Origin: Spirochaetota bacterium
GTDB lineage: Bacteria > Spirochaetota > JAGLSM01 > JAKPMW01
DNA length: 36,947 nt
Assembly: GCA_031283155.1 (NCBI GenBank)
Contig: JAITCI010000068.1
Coordinates: 1-36,947, forward strand
Direction of reading: 5' to 3'
Positions 24,024 to 31,980 of the stretch are shown here, in pieces. The notes under the pieces are model-generated. The model was not told the DNA's origin and did no database searches. It saw only the letters and a list, made by a program, of their open reading frames with translations. The first letter of the stretch is position 1. The number at the start of each line of letters is the position of its first letter. Made by a program: the position numbers and the translations under genes.

Positions 24024-24931
24024 GCGTCCCCCTGCGGCGCCCGGCTCTCGTTTGCGAAACTCCGCACAAGCCCGGATAGTTCTTTTATCTCGCGCATAAA
24101 AACGTCCATCGCGTCCAGCGGAAACGTCGAGGCCGCGTCGGAGAGCGCTGCATCGGGATTCGGATGCACCTCCATAAAGAGCAGATCCGCTCCGGCCGCG
24201 ACCGCCGCGCGCGCGAGCGGACGCACATAGACGCGATCCCCGCCGGATCGATCCCCAAGCCCTCCCGGACGCTGCACCGAGTGGGTCGCGTCGAACACAA
24301 CGGGGCAAAACCGCTGCATGATCGGGATGGAACGCATATCGGCGACAAGATCATGGTAGCCAAAGCCCGCGCCGCGCTCAGTCAGGAGCAGGCGGACATT
24401 CCCGTTTGCGTACACCTTGTCCGCCGCAGCGCCCATATCTTCGGGCGCCATGAACTGCCCCTTTTTGATATTCACAACGCGGCCTGTGACGGCGGCTGCG
24501 GTAAGCATATCCGTCTGCCTGCACAGGAACGCCGGAACCTGCACGATCTCCGCCACATCCGCGATTGCCTGGAAATCCTCGGGGCGGTGCGCGTCAATTA
24601 CAATAGGAAAGCCGAATTCACGCTTGACGCGGGCAAGAATCTCCAGCCCCTCAATGAGCCCCGGCCCGCGAAAGCCCGTACGCGAGGTGCGGTTCGCCTT
24701 ATCGTAGGAGGATTTGAATATAAATGGAAGATTATGTTTCGCGGCAAGATCCGCAAGCGCGCGCGCGGTGCGGAAAGCGAGATCCTCGCTCTCCAGCACA
24801 CAGGGACCGGCAATCAGCGCAAGCGGGCAGCCCTGCCCGACTGCAAATTCGCCGATGGATACACGCGCAATCTTTTCCATAATAAATAAATATACACGTT
24901 TTGCGAGCGTTCCTTTATCGGAACGGTTCAT
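24020..24931 (-). CDS. kdsA: Kdo-8-phosphate synthase (KdsA), metal-dependent type
   Basis: A 303-residue enzyme that condenses PEP and arabinose-5-phosphate. AGPCVLES carries the cysteine found in metal-dependent KdsA, and the other ligands fit: His in DATHSVQ, Glu in MEVHPNP, Asp in LSDAAST. Also present are FKSSYDKANRTS, QVPAFLCRQTD, NIKKGQF and LTERGAGFGY. The usual TDVHE block reads IDAHRPED, a small departure. ATG 24931 overlaps the kdsB stop as ATGA and adds 17 residues to the more typical start at 24880; coupling favours the longer form. The stop overlaps kdsD. Confidence 0.95.
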   Translation of the reverse strand: MNRSDKGTLAKRVYLFIMEKIARVSIGEFAVGQGCPLALIAGPCVLESEDLAFRTARALADLAAKHNLPFIFKSSYDKANRTSRTGFRGPGLIEGLEILARVKREFGFPIVIDAHRPEDFQAIADVAEIVQVPAFLCRQTDMLTAAAVTGRVVNIKKGQFMAPEDMGAAADKVYANGNVRLLLTERGAGFGYHDLVADMRSIPIMQRFCPVVFDATHSVQRPGGLGDRSGGDRVYVRPLARAAVAAGADLLFMEVHPNPDAALSDAASTFPLDAMDVFMREIKELSGLVRSFANESRAPQGDA

Positions 24932-25665
24932 TCGCCGCCGAGGAGGGCTTCGATCCGCGCCAGATCCTCCGGCGTATCCACCCCATGCGCGGAAGCGTCG
25001 ACCCGGCGCATAAAAATGGGTATCCCGTTTTCGAGGAGGCGGAGCTGCTCAAGATTTTCCATCCTTTCGAGGGGACTCACCGGCATATGCACAAAGCGTT
25101 CAAGGGCGAGCCGCGTATAGGCGTATAGCCCGATATGCCGGAAGACGATCTCCGGCAGCCCCTCGCGCGCATAGGGGATCGGCGCGCGCGAAAAATAAAG
25201 CGCTCTCCCATCCGCCGCGATCACGAGCTTTACGACGTTTGGATTGGCATAGTCTGCGGGATCAAGGATCGGCGCGTACACGCTGGAAACCGCGATGGCG
25301 TCTGCCTCAGGATCGCAGAGCGGCTCGATGAGCCGCCGGAGCGATACCGGATCAAGGAGCGGTTCATCCCCCTGGACGTTGACGATGATATCCGCGTTTT
25401 GCCCGCTTGCCGCTTCCCAAACGCGATCACTGCCGCTTGAATGATCGGTGCGCGTCATGCAAACGGGAACCCCATAGTCATGGCAGAGCGACGATACCCG
25501 CTCATCATCGGCGGCCACAAGGAGCGCGTCAAATATCCCGGATTCCAGCGCGCGCCGATAAACGCGAACCACCATCGGGACACCCCGGATGAGCGCCAGG
25601 GGTTTTCCGGGAAAGCGCGTCGAGGCATAGCGCGCCGGAATCACGCCAACGATCTTTGGTGCCAC
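24928..25665 (-). CDS. kdsB: CMP-Kdo synthetase (KdsB)
   Basis: A 245-residue cytidylyltransferase that activates Kdo for transfer to lipid A. The nucleotide-binding start VIPARYASTRFPGKPL, AADDERV, TRTDHSSGSDRV, VNVQGDEPL, and the late RHIGLYAY and SPLERMENLEQLRLLE blocks are all KdsB-typical. The start is GTG 25665 with AAAGGA just upstream, overlapping the end region of rfaE2 (3 bases after its stop). Its stop overlaps kdsA. Cytoplasmic. Confidence 0.96.
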   Translation of the reverse strand: MAPKIVGVIPARYASTRFPGKPLALIRGVPMVVRVYRRALESGIFDALLVAADDERVSSLCHDYGVPVCMTRTDHSSGSDRVWEAASGQNADIIVNVQGDEPLLDPVSLRRLIEPLCDPEADAIAVSSVYAPILDPADYANPNVVKLVIAADGRALYFSRAPIPYAREGLPEIVFRHIGLYAYTRLALERFVHMPVSPLERMENLEQLRLLENGIPIFMRRVDASAHGVDTPEDLARIEALLGGE

Positions 25666-25668
25666 GAG

Positions 25669-26184
25669 CTATCCTTTGTCCGGGAGCGCGCGGATTCGGC
25701 TGATGAGATCGCCGGTCGAGCATCCGGCGGTGAAAGCGAGCGTACGCACCTCTCCGCCCCAGGAACGCACACACGCATATTCGGGCAGCAGCTCCGGCGC
25801 GTAATCGCCGCCCTTGACGTGGATCTGCGGACGCAGGAGCGACAGGATCGCTATCGGGGTATCCTCGTCAAACGAGACCACCAGATCCACACACTCCAGC
25901 GACGCCAGCACAAGCGCCCGCTCCCTGTACGGCTGCACCGGGCGGGATGCGCCCTTCAACCGCCGTACCGAATCGTCCGAGTTGAGCGCCACAACCAGTC
26001 CATCGCCCAAGAGCCGGGCCTCATGGAGACAGGCGGCGTGGCCGGCGTGCAGGATATCGAAGCAGCCGTTCGTGCTTACCCAGCGCATCCCGGATATCGC
26101 GCGCTCGCGTTCACGCATAATCGCGGCGCATTCGGCGGCGGTTGTAATTTTGGCCTGCGGATCGCGCGGAACGAATGGGGTCAT
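25669..26184 (-). CDS. Heptose-1-phosphate adenylyltransferase (HldE C-terminal-like, RfaE2)
   Basis: A 171-residue nucleotidyltransferase that makes ADP-D-glycero-beta-D-manno-heptose. The catalytic motif is NGCFDILHAGHAACL with HAGH; then NSDDSVRRLKG, RPVQPYRERA, DEDTPIAIL, VKGGDY and the C-terminal STGDLISRI. ATG 26184 overlaps the rfaE1 stop as ATGA; a longer start to 26235 would lie inside rfaE1. In E. coli this domain is fused to the kinase in HldE; here they are separate but coupled genes. Confidence 0.94.
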   Translation of the reverse strand: MTPFVPRDPQAKITTAAECAAIMRERERAISGMRWVSTNGCFDILHAGHAACLHEARLLGDGLVVALNSDDSVRRLKGASRPVQPYRERALVLASLECVDLVVSFDEDTPIAILSLLRPQIHVKGGDYAPELLPEYACVRSWGGEVRTLAFTAGCSTGDLISRIRALPDKG

Positions 26185-27182
26185 GATTCGGAATCCAGCG
26201 CCGCCAGCAATTCCGCCGGAGTGATCGTCTGGCACCCGAATTTCTGCACCTCCAGCCCGGCGGCGGTATTCGCGAGCAGCGCCGCCTCCCGCGCGCCCGC
26301 GCCGGAAGCCAGCGCCAGAGCGGCGACGGCAATGACCATATCGCCGGCGCCGGTCACGTCATAGACCTCGCGCGCGCGCGTGGGAATCTCCACGAGATCC
26401 TGCCCGCGTTCAAAAAGCGCCATGCCATGTTCGCTTAGGGTGATGAGTAAAATATCGGGATCAAGCAGCGCGCGGATCGCATCGCCGACGGCCAAGAGCG
26501 ATGGGGTATCCCGGATACGCAGCCCCGCGCACTCCGCAGCCTCCCTGCTGTTCGGCGTGATGAGGGTAACGCCGCGATAATACTTAAAAAATTCCAATTT
26601 GGGATCGACCGCGAGAGGAACGGACGCCTCGCGGCAGCGCATAATGACGTGCGCAATCAGCGGCGGAAGGATGAACCCCTTGCCGTAATCGGAAATGATA
26701 ACCGCGTCGGTTGGCTTTTGACCATGCCCGCGAAAGGCGCGGTCGAAAGCGCGGATCGCCTCCCCGATGATCGCGGCACCGCAGGGGCTTCTCTCTTCAT
26801 GATCGACGCGCGCGATCTGCTGTCTGCCCGCGACAAGGCGCGTTTTTTTTGTCGTCCGCCGTTCCGTACTCCCGACAAGAAAGGAGGCGTCGAGCCCGCA
26901 GGACTGAAATATTTCCGCGAGCGCAGCGCCGTCGGCGTCACAGCCGATGAGCCCGCAGGGAACAGCCTCAGCGCCGAGCGCGTGGAGGCACAATGCGACA
27001 TTGGCCGCGCCCCCGGGAAAACTGCGCTCGCTCTGCACCGCGAGCACCGGCACCGGTGCCTCGGGAGAAATGCGCTCCGCCTCGCCGATGAGATAGTGAT
27101 CGAGCATCAGATCGCCCAGAACAACTATCCGCTTGCCCGCGAAAGCAGGAATGATAGATCGCAGCGCGGCGATCTCCGCCAT
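26181..27182 (-). CDS. Heptose-7-phosphate kinase (HldE N-terminal-like, RfaE1)
   Basis: A 333-residue PfkB-family kinase that phosphorylates D-glycero-beta-D-manno-heptose 7-phosphate at C1. Motifs: VVLGDLMLDHYLIG, RISPEAPVPVL, PGGAANVALCL (about 50-60), SDYGKGF, DPKLEFFKYYRG, ITPNSREA and the catalytic DVTGAGD near 275. The ATG at 27182 directly abuts one end of a palindromic element; ATG 27221 and TTG 27260 in the same frame lie inside that element and would add repeat-encoded residues. No good Shine-Dalgarno sequence is present for any. The stop overlaps rfaE2. Confidence 0.93.
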   Translation of the reverse strand: MAEIAALRSIIPAFAGKRIVVLGDLMLDHYLIGEAERISPEAPVPVLAVQSERSFPGGAANVALCLHALGAEAVPCGLIGCDADGAALAEIFQSCGLDASFLVGSTERRTTKKTRLVAGRQQIARVDHEERSPCGAAIIGEAIRAFDRAFRGHGQKPTDAVIISDYGKGFILPPLIAHVIMRCREASVPLAVDPKLEFFKYYRGVTLITPNSREAAECAGLRIRDTPSLLAVGDAIRALLDPDILLITLSEHGMALFERGQDLVEIPTRAREVYDVTGAGDMVIAVAALALASGAGAREAALLANTAAGLEVQKFGCQTITPAELLAALDSES

Positions 27183-27184
27183 TT

Positions 27185-27382
27185 GGCCAGGGCGTATCCC
27201 TAAAGTGTTTTTTTCTGTCATTGCGAGGCGCAGCCGATACCCTTTCGGGCACACGAGCAATCCATGTAAAAATGTCCCCCCTGGATTGCGCTTGTACCCC
27301 GCTCGCCTTGCGCGCTTCGCGTTGCGGGGATTCGCAATGACAAAAATATTGCCAAGTGATACATTAGGGACACGCCCTGGTC
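27185..27382. repeat. Imperfect palindromic element (MITE- or REP-like) at the 5' end of rfaE1
   Basis: Outer arms 27187-27206 and 27361-27380 match at 18 of 20 positions (CCAGGGCGTATCCCTAAAGT against the other strand). Inner arms are TGTCATTGCGA 27216-27226 with its complement at 27332-27342, and GCAATCCA 27257-27264 with 27282-27289. It has no ORF of its own and looks like a mobile non-coding element or a dispersed palindromic repeat. Confidence 0.8.
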
Positions 27383-27417
27383 ATGGCATAACAGCGCAGT
27401 GCGGTTACAAATAGGTT

Positions 27418-29178
27418 CTATTCCTTTTTCTTCGCGCTCTCGCCGCGGAAAACAAGCCCATAGATACCGTCGTTGATCTGACCGACGACATCCCGGGTCT
27501 CGCGGCTCTCGCGCAGGGCGTTTTCCAGATCCTGCTGCAGCATGGTAAAATCATCCTGAATCTTTTCAAAGAGCGGGCCAAAGCGTTCCGCCTCCTGCCT
27601 GGAGAGCCCCGCAAGCATACGCACCTCGCGCGCCACAACCGCAAATCCTGCACCCGCTTCGCCCGCGCGCGCGGCCTCAATGCCCGCGTTGACAGAGAGC
27701 ATATTGGTTTTGGAGGATATATCCTTGATGGAAGACGCGACGGGCGCAAACTCTTTAATAATCTCCGAGGCGTCTGTGATGCGATCCTTTAAATGTTCAT
27801 ACGCCGTATCCTGCTTGTCGATCTTTAACAGCAAAGACGCCATGCCGCCTTCCAGGCTTTCCACGATATTCTTTTGCATGGCGCCGGTCAGGTGCGCATG
27901 GTAGCAGTTGCCCGGCTTGTTGAGACCGTTGTGGATAGCCATCGCCATGCGCTCGCATTTGCCATACCCGCAGCCATTACAGTCAAAAATATCCTTGTCG
28001 CTCTTCTTTCCCATGGCGGCATATATAGCCCCAATTTCCTGATCGTTCGGGATTTTCAGGTTAAGCCCCTTTGAGCGATCAACATACGAGCGGTTATATA
28101 AGCCCGGGCGCCAGTACCGCTCGATTAAGGCATGGAGCGCCTTCTTGTCCTTCTCGTCGGGGGCGCTGCCCTTCTTGCTGTAGCGCCGCTGCATCTCCAG
28201 ATTCCGCCGCTCCACCGCCGCCTCCAGTTCGTCCTGGGGCATATGTACGTTTCCGGTGGCTGTTCCGCCGTTGCACCCGAAGGCGCAGTTTAAGCAGTCG
28301 ATGAGCTTAGGGGCAAGACCCCGTCCGATCATCTCCCGCAGGCGGTCGAAATAGGGATAGATATTCTCAGAGCCTTCGATCTTGCGCGTAATATTGGAAA
28401 CGCCGCTATCCCAGCGTTCCGTTGTGCGCATCAGCCCGCCGGGCGAAGAAAAGAGCACCGCGCGCTCAGCGGGCGGATTATCGTATTCAACGTCCGGGAA
28501 GCCCGAGAGCTGTATCCTCTGCTGCTCAAAATAATCCTTGATCGACTGCAGGGTGACATTTAATGCGTTCACCCCGGTAACGGCAAACTCGCGCTTCTTT
28601 GCCCAGCAGGGAGAAATAACAACCATTTGGGCGTTCGAATATTCGCGATAGTACTCCCGTATCATGCGTATGGTGTGGAGCATGGGACTGTCCGCCGGCG
28701 CAAGATAGGGGATGAGCTGCGGCTGATACATCTCCACATAATTTACAAGCGATGGGCATGGCTGCGCGATGACGGTTGCGGGATTCTGGTCTTTCATATA
28801 TTCCAGATAGCTCTTGACCGTAAGTTCCGCGCCAAAGCTCACGTCGAAAACAGCCTGCACCCCCATGGATCGCAGCCAGCCGTTAACGCGCAGATACTGA
28901 TCCGGAAAGCTCGCGACCACCGCCGGAGCGACAACAGCGACCATTGGTTTTTTGGTACGGCTCGCGGCGAGAAACTCGGGAAAATCATCAACGCCGTACC
29001 GCGCCCCGTGGCTGCATCTGACAAGGCAGTGCCCGCAGGCCACGCACAAATCGGGTTTTATGGTGACGTGATCGCCGCTGCCGTCATTACAGAATTTTAC
29101 GGGGCAAACAGCGATACAGGCATGACAGTTGATGCAACGGTTGGGATCGATTTTTATAACTTCGGGTAATTTTTCCAT
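27418..29178 (-). CDS. [FeFe]-hydrogenase-like sensor fused to a chemotaxis (MCP) signalling segment
   Basis: 586 residues. Two 4Fe-4S motifs (CINCHACIAVCP and CVACGHCLVRC, about 15-60) precede a hydrogenase H-cluster-type domain (about 75-345) with AQPCPSLVNY, ISPCWAKKRE and CLNCAFGCNGG in place of the catalytic L1-L3 motifs, as in sensory group C/D enzymes. A further C-x2-C-x4-C-x16-C cluster (about 415-440) follows. The C-terminus holds an MCP hairpin core (NMLSVNAGIEAARAGEAGAG, about 510-530) without clear methylation helices. It probably senses H2 or redox state and signals to CheA/CheW. ATG 29178 has AGGAT 5 bases upstream. Confidence 0.88.
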   Translation of the reverse strand: MEKLPEVIKIDPNRCINCHACIAVCPVKFCNDGSGDHVTIKPDLCVACGHCLVRCSHGARYGVDDFPEFLAASRTKKPMVAVVAPAVVASFPDQYLRVNGWLRSMGVQAVFDVSFGAELTVKSYLEYMKDQNPATVIAQPCPSLVNYVEMYQPQLIPYLAPADSPMLHTIRMIREYYREYSNAQMVVISPCWAKKREFAVTGVNALNVTLQSIKDYFEQQRIQLSGFPDVEYDNPPAERAVLFSSPGGLMRTTERWDSGVSNITRKIEGSENIYPYFDRLREMIGRGLAPKLIDCLNCAFGCNGGTATGNVHMPQDELEAAVERRNLEMQRRYSKKGSAPDEKDKKALHALIERYWRPGLYNRSYVDRSKGLNLKIPNDQEIGAIYAAMGKKSDKDIFDCNGCGYGKCERMAMAIHNGLNKPGNCYHAHLTGAMQKNIVESLEGGMASLLLKIDKQDTAYEHLKDRITDASEIIKEFAPVASSIKDISSKTNMLSVNAGIEAARAGEAGAGFAVVAREVRMLAGLSRQEAERFGPLFEKIQDDFTMLQQDLENALRESRETRDVVGQINDGIYGLVFRGESAKKKE

Positions 29179-29202
29179 AAATATCCTAATTCTGTGCCTC
29201 AA

Positions 29203-29825
29203 ACCCCCATCAGAATGCTCATGGCTGTACTTCCCCTGGGGGCTGACTTATTGCTTCTGTACAGTACACCATACGCTCAAAAACTGTACATCTTTTCACG
29301 CAAAACGTCAACTGGCCGTAAAGCCGCAATTTTTTGGGAAAACGCGGAATTCTGATCCTCGGAAGGCCAGCGCCTTGGGCTTCGCCTGCTTCCCCGGACG
29401 GGAAGCACCCCTCGCCGCCAGGATGGCGATTTTGGCGAGGGGGCATTTGAACATTGTGAACACGTTCACCTCGTTCAGCCACGAAATTTTGGCGCAGGGA
29501 ACGCCTTATGTATACGCGCCGAGATACGCCGTACATATTTTTGCCGAAGATGTACTCAAAAAAATAAAAAAGACCGTAAGCGTGGAATCTGCGCGGCCAT
29601 GCTACGGGAAATTGCGTTTAATATAGGGGGAGTGTCGCGGCCAGGCGTTGGTCTTATGTATCCTCGCCCAGCCGCACTCGGAACAGGATATTCCCCTCGC
29701 GACGATACTGTTCGTTGTTCACACTTGCTGTGCTGCAGCAAGTGCAATAGGCAGCGTTAAAATCATTCCCTGCAGATGCGCAGGGCGGGCGCTACAGTAT
29801 CGGGACATGACGTCCTGTCATAGAC
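29203..29825. other. Non-coding stretch with stem-loops
   Basis: No convincing gene. Short ORFs on both strands lack ribosome binding sites and recognisable domains. It holds the candidate promoter above and stem-loops CACTTGCT/AGCAAGTG (29722-29744), CCCTGC/GCAGGG (29768-29785) and CCCCTCGCC/GGCGAGGGG (29408-29442). The first two lie just after the SUMF1 lipoprotein and might help end its transcript, but they have no T-run. Confidence 0.5.
29283..29311 (-). promoter_or_regulatory. Candidate promoter of the hydrogenase-like sensor
   Basis: Minus strand: -35 TTGACG (29306-29311), 17-base spacer, -10 TACAGT (29283-29288), giving a leader of about 100 bases before ATG 29178. Confidence 0.4.
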
Positions 29826-30941
29826 TCAGGGGGACACGCGCACCACACGGAAGCCGACACAGATATCCCCGTAGAACGGGTCGCTGATGAGCCGATAGGC
29901 TGAGCGCAAGCTCTGCGCACCACTGTCCCAACTGCCGCCGCGTACGACGCGGCTAGACCTGGATGTCGGGCCTCGCGGATCCATGTCAGCGCCATCCTCC
30001 GTGTAGTAGTCCGCGTCGTATCTGTCCCAGCACTGCTCCCACACGTTCCCGTGCATATCGTACAAACCCCAGGCGTTAGGCGTCTTCATGCCCACTTCAT
30101 GCGTTTTACTGTTGCTGTTACCATCGTACCAGCCCCAATCACCGCTCCAAGAGTTGCCAAAATTGTACGTTGTAGTGGTTCCCGCGCGGCAAGCATATTC
30201 CCACTCCGCTTCTGTGGGTAAACGATACCCATTCGCATTCCAATTCGCGGTCACAGCATTCCAGGCAGCGTCACTGCTCGTGGGTACGGAACCCCAAGCT
30301 GATGGATCTGTACTGCCGTTTATACTGTACACTGGCGTCAGATTTTCCAATGCGCTCAATCTGTTGCAAAACACAAGCGCGTCATACCAACTGACCTCTT
30401 CCACAGGGCGCTTCGCCTGTACCTCCTCTGACGCAACATCTGTTGTAAAATAACTCGGATTGCTCCCCATCACCATCTGATACAATTCCTGCGTGACCTG
30501 ATACTTGCCCATCAAAAAGCCTTTGGTAAGCGCGACCGAATGCTGCGTTTCATCATCATGCCGCTCAGACTCAGTACCGGGGCTGCCCATGCTGAATGTA
30601 CCCGCCGCTATCTGCACCATAACGTGCGACGCAATGCCAATCCCATTACTGGAACTGCCCGCACTGGATATACTGCTGAATGCACTGCTCGCAGACGAAT
30701 TGCCGCTGCCGGAACTCGTTCCGCCGGACGAACTGCTGTTGCCGGATGCGCTGGGGCTGCTCCCCGCGCTCGGCACACTGCCCGCAGACGAATTGCCACC
30801 ATTGGACACACTGCCCTGACTGGAATCATTACTGTTGCCTGCCAAACCGTTACTGCTTGTGCCTGCATCTTCGGGATCGCCGCCGCACGCCGCGAAAGCG
30901 AAAACTGCAAAAATACAAATAACATAAAAAACACGATACAT
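29826..30941 (-). CDS. SUMF1/FGE-fold lipoprotein with serine-rich linker
   Basis: 371 residues. A lipoprotein signal ends at AVFAFAAC (Cys19). A linker of about 80 Ser/Gly/Asn residues (about 25-105) leads to a formylglycine-generating-enzyme-type domain (about 110-371): AGTFSMGSPG, PVEEVSWYDALVFCNRLS, GYRLPTEAEWEYACRAG, WGLYDMHGNVWEQCWDR, VVRGGSWDSGAQ, and a final GFRVVR. The paired active-site cysteines of true FGE near GGSF-x2-H...YC are replaced here (GGSWDSGAQSLRSAYR has none), so it is unlikely to make formylglycine and may be a binding protein at the cell surface. GGAGG lies 6 bases before the ATG. Monocistronic. Confidence 0.88.
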   Translation of the reverse strand: MYRVFYVICIFAVFAFAACGGDPEDAGTSSNGLAGNSNDSSQGSVSNGGNSSAGSVPSAGSSPSASGNSSSSGGTSSGSGNSSASSAFSSISSAGSSSNGIGIASHVMVQIAAGTFSMGSPGTESERHDDETQHSVALTKGFLMGKYQVTQELYQMVMGSNPSYFTTDVASEEVQAKRPVEEVSWYDALVFCNRLSALENLTPVYSINGSTDPSAWGSVPTSSDAAWNAVTANWNANGYRLPTEAEWEYACRAGTTTTYNFGNSWSGDWGWYDGNSNSKTHEVGMKTPNAWGLYDMHGNVWEQCWDRYDADYYTEDGADMDPRGPTSRSSRVVRGGSWDSGAQSLRSAYRLISDPFYGDICVGFRVVRVSP

Positions 30942-31206
30942 GGAAATCCTCCTTTGGATTTTGGGTTACTCCAAACACATACAACAAAGAGCAAAATTAC
31001 CCGTACTCTGCGCAGAGACGCGGATAACGCTTTTTGAAAGACGGATTATATATTGTGTTTCTGGTACATGGAGGAAGTACCCCAAGCCTCCGCAGGATGC
31101 GAGTGGGTGTACTGTCCCGCGCGATGCCCTTGGCACCCACAGGGTGTAAAGGGGTAAAGGCACAGGCGCGTAACAAGGCAAGCTGCTTGCAGGATGTCGC
31201 CTGTCG

Positions 31207-31237
31207 CTCACGGTGTATGCGAAGCATACACCGTGAG
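31207..31237. repeat. Perfect 14-bp hairpin with GAA loop
   Basis: CTCACGGTGTATGC (31207-31220), GAA, GCATACACCGTGAG (31224-31237). No T-run on either side, so it is not a typical terminator; it is REP-like in form. Confidence 0.9.
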
Positions 31238-31310
31238 GCGAAGCGAAGGGCTACTTGTGCGGGAGAATCGGATAATATAATGAAAAATTTATAATCAGAA
31301 GAGGGAATTA

Positions 31311-31326
31311 CCCCCCCCCCCCCCCC
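31311..31326. repeat. Poly-C tract (16 C)
   Basis: Sixteen consecutive C on the plus strand, directly following gaatta. Such a homopolymer is prone to slippage and sequencing error. It lies 370 bases upstream of the SUMF1 start, between that gene and a TTGACA promoter-like site. Confidence 0.9.
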
Positions 31327-31450
31327 GTGAGACAAATTTGGTGTGCGCTTTTTCGCAAAGTGACGAAAACGCGCAGGATCTGCGGGGAAACAGACTTTTT
31401 TCGCACCGGAAAAAGCCAGAAATGCGCGTCGGTTTACGTGTCATAATGAT

Positions 31451-31479
31451 ACAATATATATGATGTCAAACGCTGTCAA
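31451..31479 (-). promoter_or_regulatory. Candidate sigma-70 promoter reading through the poly-C tract
   Basis: Minus strand: perfect -35 TTGACA (31474-31479), 17-base spacer, -10 TATTGT (31451-31456). A transcript would cross the poly-C tract and reach the SUMF1 gene after about 500 bases. Confidence 0.4.
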
Positions 31480-31558
31480 GAATTTGCTGACAGGACGTCA
31501 GCCCGCAACATGGCTTGTGCCTTTACCCCTTTACACCCTGTGGGCACCAAGGGGGCAA

Positions 31559-31980
31559 GGGTAATGTTGCGTATTTGGGCTAGGGCGAAACAGGATGCAA
31601 AATTCAGCCGCGAAATTCACGAAAAAAAGCCACTACAAGGCATTTGCCACGAATCACACGAAAAAAGCTCAAATAAAAGATTAAAAAAGTCCTGGGGTAA
31701 AAGACAAAACCAACCCCTCTGGAGTCTTGCCTGTAGTATTTACCCCCAGATTTGGTTTTTTGCCTTATTCGATCTTTTCATTCGTGTGATTCGTGGCCAA
31801 AGAGCTTTTTCTTGTCGCGTTCGCGGCTCAAAAAGGCGGTAGCAGCCCTAAGACAGCAGAACTCTGGGAGCCATCCAATCTGTACACAGAGACTCCCAGG
31901 ATCGCGTCCATTCCGAAAAAAAACGAGACTGCGCGTACCCACAGGGGCGCAGGCATAAATGGGTAATGCTGCGCATTTGG
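31559..31980. repeat. 20-bp direct repeat pair
   Basis: GGGTAATGTTGCGTATTTGG at 31559-31578 recurs as GGGTAATGCTGCGCATTTGG at 31961-31980 (18 of 20). The surrounding sequence, with a nearby CCCACAGGG or CCCTGTGGG, is also similar, suggesting two copies of one dispersed family. Confidence 0.75.
31646..31797. repeat. Long imperfect palindrome with perfect 17-bp arms
   Basis: GCCACGAATCACACGAA at 31646-31662 is exactly complementary to 31781-31797. Inner segments also pair imperfectly (ctggggtaaa near 31692 with tttacccccag near 31740, and aaaacc with ggtttt), so the whole 150 bases could fold as one stem. Confidence 0.85.

Larger units (their letters stand above)
31128..31552. repeat. 40-bp inverted repeat pair bounding about 345 bp
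   Basis: The arm at 31128-31167 (around acagggtgtaaaggggtaaa) recurs inverted at 31513-31552 with about 37 of 40 matches. The bounded segment contains the hairpin, the poly-C tract and a promoter-like sequence. Confidence 0.85.

Noticed and set aside
24024-24308. 95-residue N-terminal extension of kdsD
   Set aside because: Arg/Gly-rich shadow of kdsA; the ATGA overlap at 24023 with GGGGGA upstream gives the proper start.
29219-29626. ORFs in the gap between the hydrogenase-like and SUMF1 genes (minus 29219-29536, plus 29129-29626)
   Set aside because: No recognisable domains, no ribosome binding site, one overlaps the hydrogenase start region; composition is not protein-like.
30997-31335. 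112-residue minus-strand ORF reading through the poly-C tract
   Set aside because: TTG start without ribosome binding site; its translation covers the inverted repeat and shares the segment ACAFTPLHPVG with another spurious ORF.
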